A stretch of DNA of 45,827 bases from an uncultured Collinsella sp. (GTDB taxonomy: Bacteria; Actinomycetota; Coriobacteriia; Coriobacteriales; Coriobacteriaceae). Positions 42,052-45,827 of the stretch are shown here, piece by piece; the first letter of the stretch is position 1, and the number at the start of each line of letters is the position of its first letter. The stretch covers positions 1-45,827 of the forward strand of contig CAADSS010000028.1 of assembly GCA_900751695.1 (NCBI GenBank), in the 5' to 3' direction. The position numbers and the translations under genes were made by a program. The notes beneath the pieces were generated by a model, which was given only the letters and a program-made list of their open reading frames with translations, searched no databases and was not told where the DNA came from.

Positions 42052-44292
42052 CTATTTCTTAAACCGTGCACCCTGGCGTTTTCTGCCCGATGCGAACGTG
42101 GAACCCTTGCGGGCCTGCAAACGCAAGCGCTCGATCGTCTCGTCCTCAGACGCACCCTCGAGCATCGCCCGAATCTGAACGACGGCATCGCGCAGGCGCG
42201 CCGCCTCCTCAAAGTCCATGGCGGCAGAAGCGTTACGCATATCCTCTTCCATGGTTTCGACGATCCGCACAAGCTCGTCATGCGGCAGTTCTTCCAACTG
42301 CTCCGCAAGTGTCTGCTCGGGCGCCACCGTTTCCGGCACACCGCCCTCGCCCGACTCATCGGGCGTATAGAATGCGCCATGGCCAAGAGAGTCGCCCTTC
42401 GAGCGTCCTTTGGAGCCCACAGTTTTTTCGGCCTCGGCAATAAAACTTGAGATGTCGTTGATGGCCTTGCGCACTGTCTTGGGCACAATGCCATGTTCTT
42501 CGTTATATGCCATCTGAATCTCGCGACGGCGCTGCGTCTCCTCGATGGCCTCTTTCATCGAATCGGTCACAACGTCTGCATACATGATGACTTCACCATC
42601 GGCGTTACGGGCCGCACGGCCAATCGTCTGAATCAGCGAACGGCGGTTGCGCAAGAAGCCTTCCTTATCGGCATCGAGAATTGCCACCAGTGAGACCTCG
42701 GGGAGATCCAAGCCCTCGCGAAGCAGGTTGATGCCAACGAGAACATCGATCTTGCCCTCGCGCAGCGTTCGCAGGATCTCGACACGGTCCATTGTCGCCG
42801 TATCAGAATGCATGTAATTGACCTTAATGCCCGCATCAAGCAGATGGTCGGTCAGGTCCTCGGCCATGCGCTTGGTCAACGTGGTCACCAGCACGCGCTC
42901 CTTGCGGGCAACGCGCTCGCGAATCTCGTCCTCAAGATCGTCAATCTGACCGCGAACCGGACGCACGTCAATCTTGGGGTCGAGCAGGCCGGTCGGACGA
43001 ATAATCTGCTCCACGTCGTTTTGGCTCACCCGCAGCTCGTAGTCGCCCGGCGTGGCCGAAACATAGATAAACTGGGGGATCCTTGCCTCAAACTCATCGA
43101 AACGAAGCGGGCGGTTATCGAGCGCCGAGGGCAGGCGAAAACCGTGTTCCACCAGCGTCACCTTACGCGAGCGGTCACCTTCGTGCATGCCGCGAATCTG
43201 CGGCACCGTCACATGGCTCTCATCGATGATGCAGAGCATATCCTTGGGAAAGTAATCGATTAGGGTAAACGGCGGCTCACCCGGCTTGCGACCGTCCAGA
43301 TGACGCGAGTAGTTCTCGATGCCGTTGCAAAAGCCCATCGTCTCGAGCATCTCAAGATCATAATCGGTACGCTGCTGCAGACGCTGCGCCTCGAGCAACT
43401 TGTCGGTCGCCTTGAGCTCCGCCACGCGCTTCTCGCACTCTTCGCTGATCGATTTCAGAGCCGCCTTGACCTTCGGCTTCTCGGTCACGTAGTGCGATGC
43501 CGGCCATACGGGAATGGCCTCGTACTCACGAAGCATCTCACCGGTGACCTCATCGATCTCGGCAATCAGCTCGACCTCGTCGCCAAAGAACTCAAACCGC
43601 AACGGATGCTCGGCATAAGGCGGATACACGTCAACAACATCGCCGCGCACGCGGAACGTGCCACGTGCCAGGTCATAGTCATTGCGATCATATTGAATGT
43701 CGATAAGTGCATGGATAAAGTCATCGCGCTCGAGCGGCACCTTCTTGTCGACGTTTGGAGCCAGACCCGCATAGTCCTCAGGAGAGCCAATGCCATAGAT
43801 ACACGAGACCGATGCGACAACGATCACATCACGTCGAGAGAGCAGTGACGCGGTCGCCTGATGGCGCAGCATCTCGACCTCTTCGTTAATCGAGGAGTCT
43901 TTCTCGATATATGTATCGCTTTGCGGCACATACGCCTCGGGCTGATAGTAGTCGTAGTACGAGACGAAGTAGACCACAGCGTTGTTGGGAAAGAACTCTT
44001 TGAGCTCGCTCGCAAGCTGAGCAGCGAGCGTTTTATTGGGGGCCATGACCAGCGTCGGCTTTCCCAGGGCCTCAATAGTCTTTGCCATCGTGAAGGTCTT
44101 GCCCGAACCAGTCACGCCCAGCAAAACCTGATAGCGGTCTCCGTCCCTCACGCCCCGCACAAGTGACTCAATGGCCTTAGGCTGGGAACCAGCGGGCTCG
44201 TATGGAGACACGACCTTAAACGGCACATCAGCGCCCTCAACGCCAAAGCGCTTAAGTTCACCACCAACGCGTTCTACTTCAAATTCCGCCAT
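42052..44292 (-). CDS. uvrB: Excinuclease ABC subunit B
   Basis: A 746-residue helicase-like protein that verifies damage handed over by UvrA and recruits UvrC. Walker A GVTGSGKTFTMA, the beta-hairpin region (YYDYYQPEAYVPQSDTYIEK), DESHVTVPQ, helicase motifs (LVTTLTKRMAEDL; QTIGRAARN) and a C-terminal UVR motif (DFEEAARLRDAVVQI) are present. It is longer than many UvrB (about 660-700), mainly from an N-terminal tail of about 25 residues and a polar C-terminal linker. ATG 44292 has AGGAG six bases upstream. Confidence 0.97.
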   Translation of the reverse strand: MAEFEVERVGGELKRFGVEGADVPFKVVSPYEPAGSQPKAIESLVRGVRDGDRYQVLLGVTGSGKTFTMAKTIEALGKPTLVMAPNKTLAAQLASELKEFFPNNAVVYFVSYYDYYQPEAYVPQSDTYIEKDSSINEEVEMLRHQATASLLSRRDVIVVASVSCIYGIGSPEDYAGLAPNVDKKVPLERDDFIHALIDIQYDRNDYDLARGTFRVRGDVVDVYPPYAEHPLRFEFFGDEVELIAEIDEVTGEMLREYEAIPVWPASHYVTEKPKVKAALKSISEECEKRVAELKATDKLLEAQRLQQRTDYDLEMLETMGFCNGIENYSRHLDGRKPGEPPFTLIDYFPKDMLCIIDESHVTVPQIRGMHEGDRSRKVTLVEHGFRLPSALDNRPLRFDEFEARIPQFIYVSATPGDYELRVSQNDVEQIIRPTGLLDPKIDVRPVRGQIDDLEDEIRERVARKERVLVTTLTKRMAEDLTDHLLDAGIKVNYMHSDTATMDRVEILRTLREGKIDVLVGINLLREGLDLPEVSLVAILDADKEGFLRNRRSLIQTIGRAARNADGEVIMYADVVTDSMKEAIEETQRRREIQMAYNEEHGIVPKTVRKAINDISSFIAEAEKTVGSKGRSKGDSLGHGAFYTPDESGEGGVPETVAPEQTLAEQLEELPHDELVRIVETMEEDMRNASAAMDFEEAARLRDAVVQIRAMLEGASEDETIERLRLQARKGSTFASGRKRQGARFKK

Positions 44293-44343
44293 GGATACTC
44301 CTAACTCGTACATCTGCAGTATACGCAGGCGGTGGGCTTAGTC

Positions 44344-44925
44344 CTATACGAACCGATCGGGATAGAGAGTCTTATATCGAACCCAGGCATTATTGACGCG
44401 AATCAGATAAGCCTGAGTTTCAGGGAAGGTAATCGCATTATGGAGTGACGTGTTCTGCTGCGCCCATCCGTCGACATTGCCCATACCGGCGTTATAGGCG
44501 GCGATGGCACTATCCGTCGACCCGTTGAAATAGGCGAGAAGATACGAGAGGTATGCGCAGCCAAACTCGATATTCGTAGCCGGATCGTTAAGATTGTCGA
44601 CCGAATACTCCCCTCCGTCGACAAGGCCCTTGGCGATCATGTCCTGGGCAGTCTCGGGCATCAGCTGCATCAATCCCTGAGCACCCTGATTCGACTCGGC
44701 CTCGGGATCCCAATTCGATTCCGACTTAATGACAGCGCACACCAGATACGGATCCAGATTATGCGAAATACTGGATTGCTTTACATACGCCTCGTAGTCA
44801 ATCGGATACAGCGGCTTAAAGAAAGCGGCAGGAGCACACGAGTAGACGAGCGAAATAAGGCCGAAGACGAACACAACGGCAAGTGGCGCCACGCGATACC
44901 ACGTAAAGAAACGTGCCTTAGGCAT
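44344..44925 (-). CDS. Membrane-anchored lytic transglycosylase (SLT, GH23-like)
   Basis: A 193-residue cell-wall enzyme that cleaves peptidoglycan glycan strands without water. An N-terminal hydrophobic segment (about residues 11-30) anchors or exports it. The catalytic glutamate is in KSESNW, followed by GLMQLMP and AYNAG, the family signature. It overlaps the end of coaE by 8 bp, so it is probably translationally coupled. Confidence 0.92.
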   Translation of the reverse strand: MPKARFFTWYRVAPLAVVFVFGLISLVYSCAPAAFFKPLYPIDYEAYVKQSSISHNLDPYLVCAVIKSESNWDPEAESNQGAQGLMQLMPETAQDMIAKGLVDGGEYSVDNLNDPATNIEFGCAYLSYLLAYFNGSTDSAIAAYNAGMGNVDGWAQQNTSLHNAITFPETQAYLIRVNNAWVRYKTLYPDRFV

Positions 44926-45559
44926 CGGCCTCCTCCTTATCCGGAGTATCTATAAACCCGTGGCATGCAAGCCATGAGTCAAGCTGCTCAAAGAGCGAAT
45001 TATCGGCTGCCGAATTATCAATCACCGTTGTAGCGAGATTGCACAGCGCAGACTCATCGGGCTGGCAAGCAGAACGGGCATCGAAATCAGATGGCTCCAT
45101 GCCACGTTGAATAGCGCGCTCGCGACGAACTGACAAAGGGGCGCTAATGACCAGAATTTCATCAGCCAAGCCAAATGCATCCTCAAAACCAGTCGGAGCT
45201 GAAACCTCGACCACCGCAAAGGGATAACGGGGAGATGAAACCGTACAACAAACCGGATCGAGAATCCTAAGCGAAAGCTGTTCAATCAGAACGGGATGCA
45301 CGATGCCATTGAGCCGTGCGACCGAATCAGGAGAAGCGAAAGCTCGAGAAGCGAGGATACTGCGGCGAATGCCGCCTTCCTCATCCAAAATGTCCCAACC
45401 GAATTCATCCGCGAGAGCATTGACGATATCAGAGCCCGGCACATACAGCGATTTTGCAAGCTCATCCAGATCGATAAGCATAGCGCCACGAGATTCGAAA
45501 TAGCGGCAGGCAGTCGACTTACCCGAAGCAATATTGCCCAAGACAAATACGGTAAACAT
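44918..45559 (-). CDS. coaE: Dephospho-CoA kinase
   Basis: A 213-residue cytoplasmic P-loop kinase for the last step of coenzyme A synthesis. Walker A GNIASGKST, LIDLDELAKSLY, the HPVL region and RRERAIQRGM lid-type segment fit CoaE, though the core is more diverged than usual. ATG 45559 with GGGAGG seven bases upstream is preferred over the adjacent TTG at 45562. First gene of coaE-transglycosylase. Confidence 0.87.
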   Translation of the reverse strand: MFTVFVLGNIASGKSTACRYFESRGAMLIDLDELAKSLYVPGSDIVNALADEFGWDILDEEGGIRRSILASRAFASPDSVARLNGIVHPVLIEQLSLRILDPVCCTVSSPRYPFAVVEVSAPTGFEDAFGLADEILVISAPLSVRRERAIQRGMEPSDFDARSACQPDESALCNLATTVIDNSAADNSLFEQLDSWLACHGFIDTPDKEEADA

Positions 45560-45685
45560 CAAGCCCTCCCTAACGCCAATGCGAGTAATTATCGCTCAAA
45601 TAAACTAGATGGACTCAAAAAACAGCCAAACAGTAAGAGCGCATACGGGGAAGCTAGGTCCCAAAGCACAACATGTATATAACGC

Positions 45686-45716
45686 AAAAAGGGGGACGCC
45701 GCGAGGCCTCCCCCTT
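45686..45716 (-). terminator. Rho-independent terminator of the rRNA operon
   Basis: On the minus strand AAGGGGGA pairs with TCCCCCTT around a GC-rich loop and is followed by TTTTTGCG. It lies about 33 bp downstream of 5S rRNA. The remaining DNA to coaE (45560-45685) shows no gene. Confidence 0.88.
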
Positions 45717-45748
45717 CTCAGTTCGATGACGGCTCGGTGCCGTCCACC

Positions 45749-45827
45749 GGTCAGCGGCGCCCTGGCCTCCCACGGGCTGACCCCGCAGTACTCTCGGCGC
45801 GATGGGGCTTAGCTTCCGGGTTCGGAA
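45749..45827 (-). rRNA. rrf: 5S ribosomal RNA (3' part; gene continues beyond the window)
   Basis: The minus strand reads TTCCGAACCCGGAAGCTAAG, then GAGAGTACTGCGGGG and GTGGGAG, ending GCGCCGCTGACC. These are the loop C, loop E and 3' strand of bacterial 5S rRNA. The 5' third is missing because the window ends. An rRNA operon therefore lies to the right. Confidence 0.93.

Noticed and set aside
1..45827. Prophage, IS element, CRISPR array or restriction system
   Set aside because: No integrase, transposase, spaced direct repeats or defence proteins were recognised, although tRNA genes offer integration sites.

Overview
The window reads as chromosomal DNA of a high-GC Gram-positive bacterium. 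It most resembles the Coriobacteriia (a Collinsella-like gut actinobacterium). This is inferred from protein character, from WhiA, from the gap-pgk-tpiA-gpmI-secG block and from the sialic-acid catabolic cluster; no taxonomic marker was searched. Nearly all genes lie on the minus strand; one four-gene block (35864-41986) is on the plus strand. No phage, IS element or CRISPR array was seen.

Layout. 1-3650: tRNA-Val and tRNA-Gly, a SpoIIE-type phosphatase with a fused anti-sigma antagonist/anti-sigma kinase, and tRNA-Leu. 3755-4246: a gene-free stretch full of inverted repeats, including two nested hairpins that share architecture and unpaired bases but not stem sequence (the main finding). 4247-10189: a complete Opp/Dpp peptide importer. 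10484-15577: secG and the lower-glycolysis genes gpmI, tpiA, pgk and gap; tpiA carries a one-base frameshift at its catalytic glutamate. 15771-17627: whiA and rapZ without the usual yvcK between them.

17729-28160: a sialic-acid cluster. It has a Tat-type lipoprotein binding protein, a permease, a fused permease-ATPase, a second ATPase, two acetyl-esterase-like proteins (one without its nucleophile), NanA, NanK and NanE. The import and breakdown steps fit one pathway: uptake of sialic acid, possible de-O-acetylation, cleavage to ManNAc and pyruvate, phosphorylation, and epimerisation to GlcNAc-6-P. A palindrome overlaps its likely promoter, and hairpins sit at several gene junctions.

28525-35670: uvrC, murJ, a ybaK-type deacylase and uvrA. 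35864-41986 (plus): an LtaS-like membrane phosphotransferase, Mrp, and two FAD-dependent oxidoreductases. 42052-45559: uvrB, a lytic transglycosylase and coaE. The window ends inside a 5S rRNA gene on the minus strand. All three uvrABC genes are therefore present, in separate transcription units.
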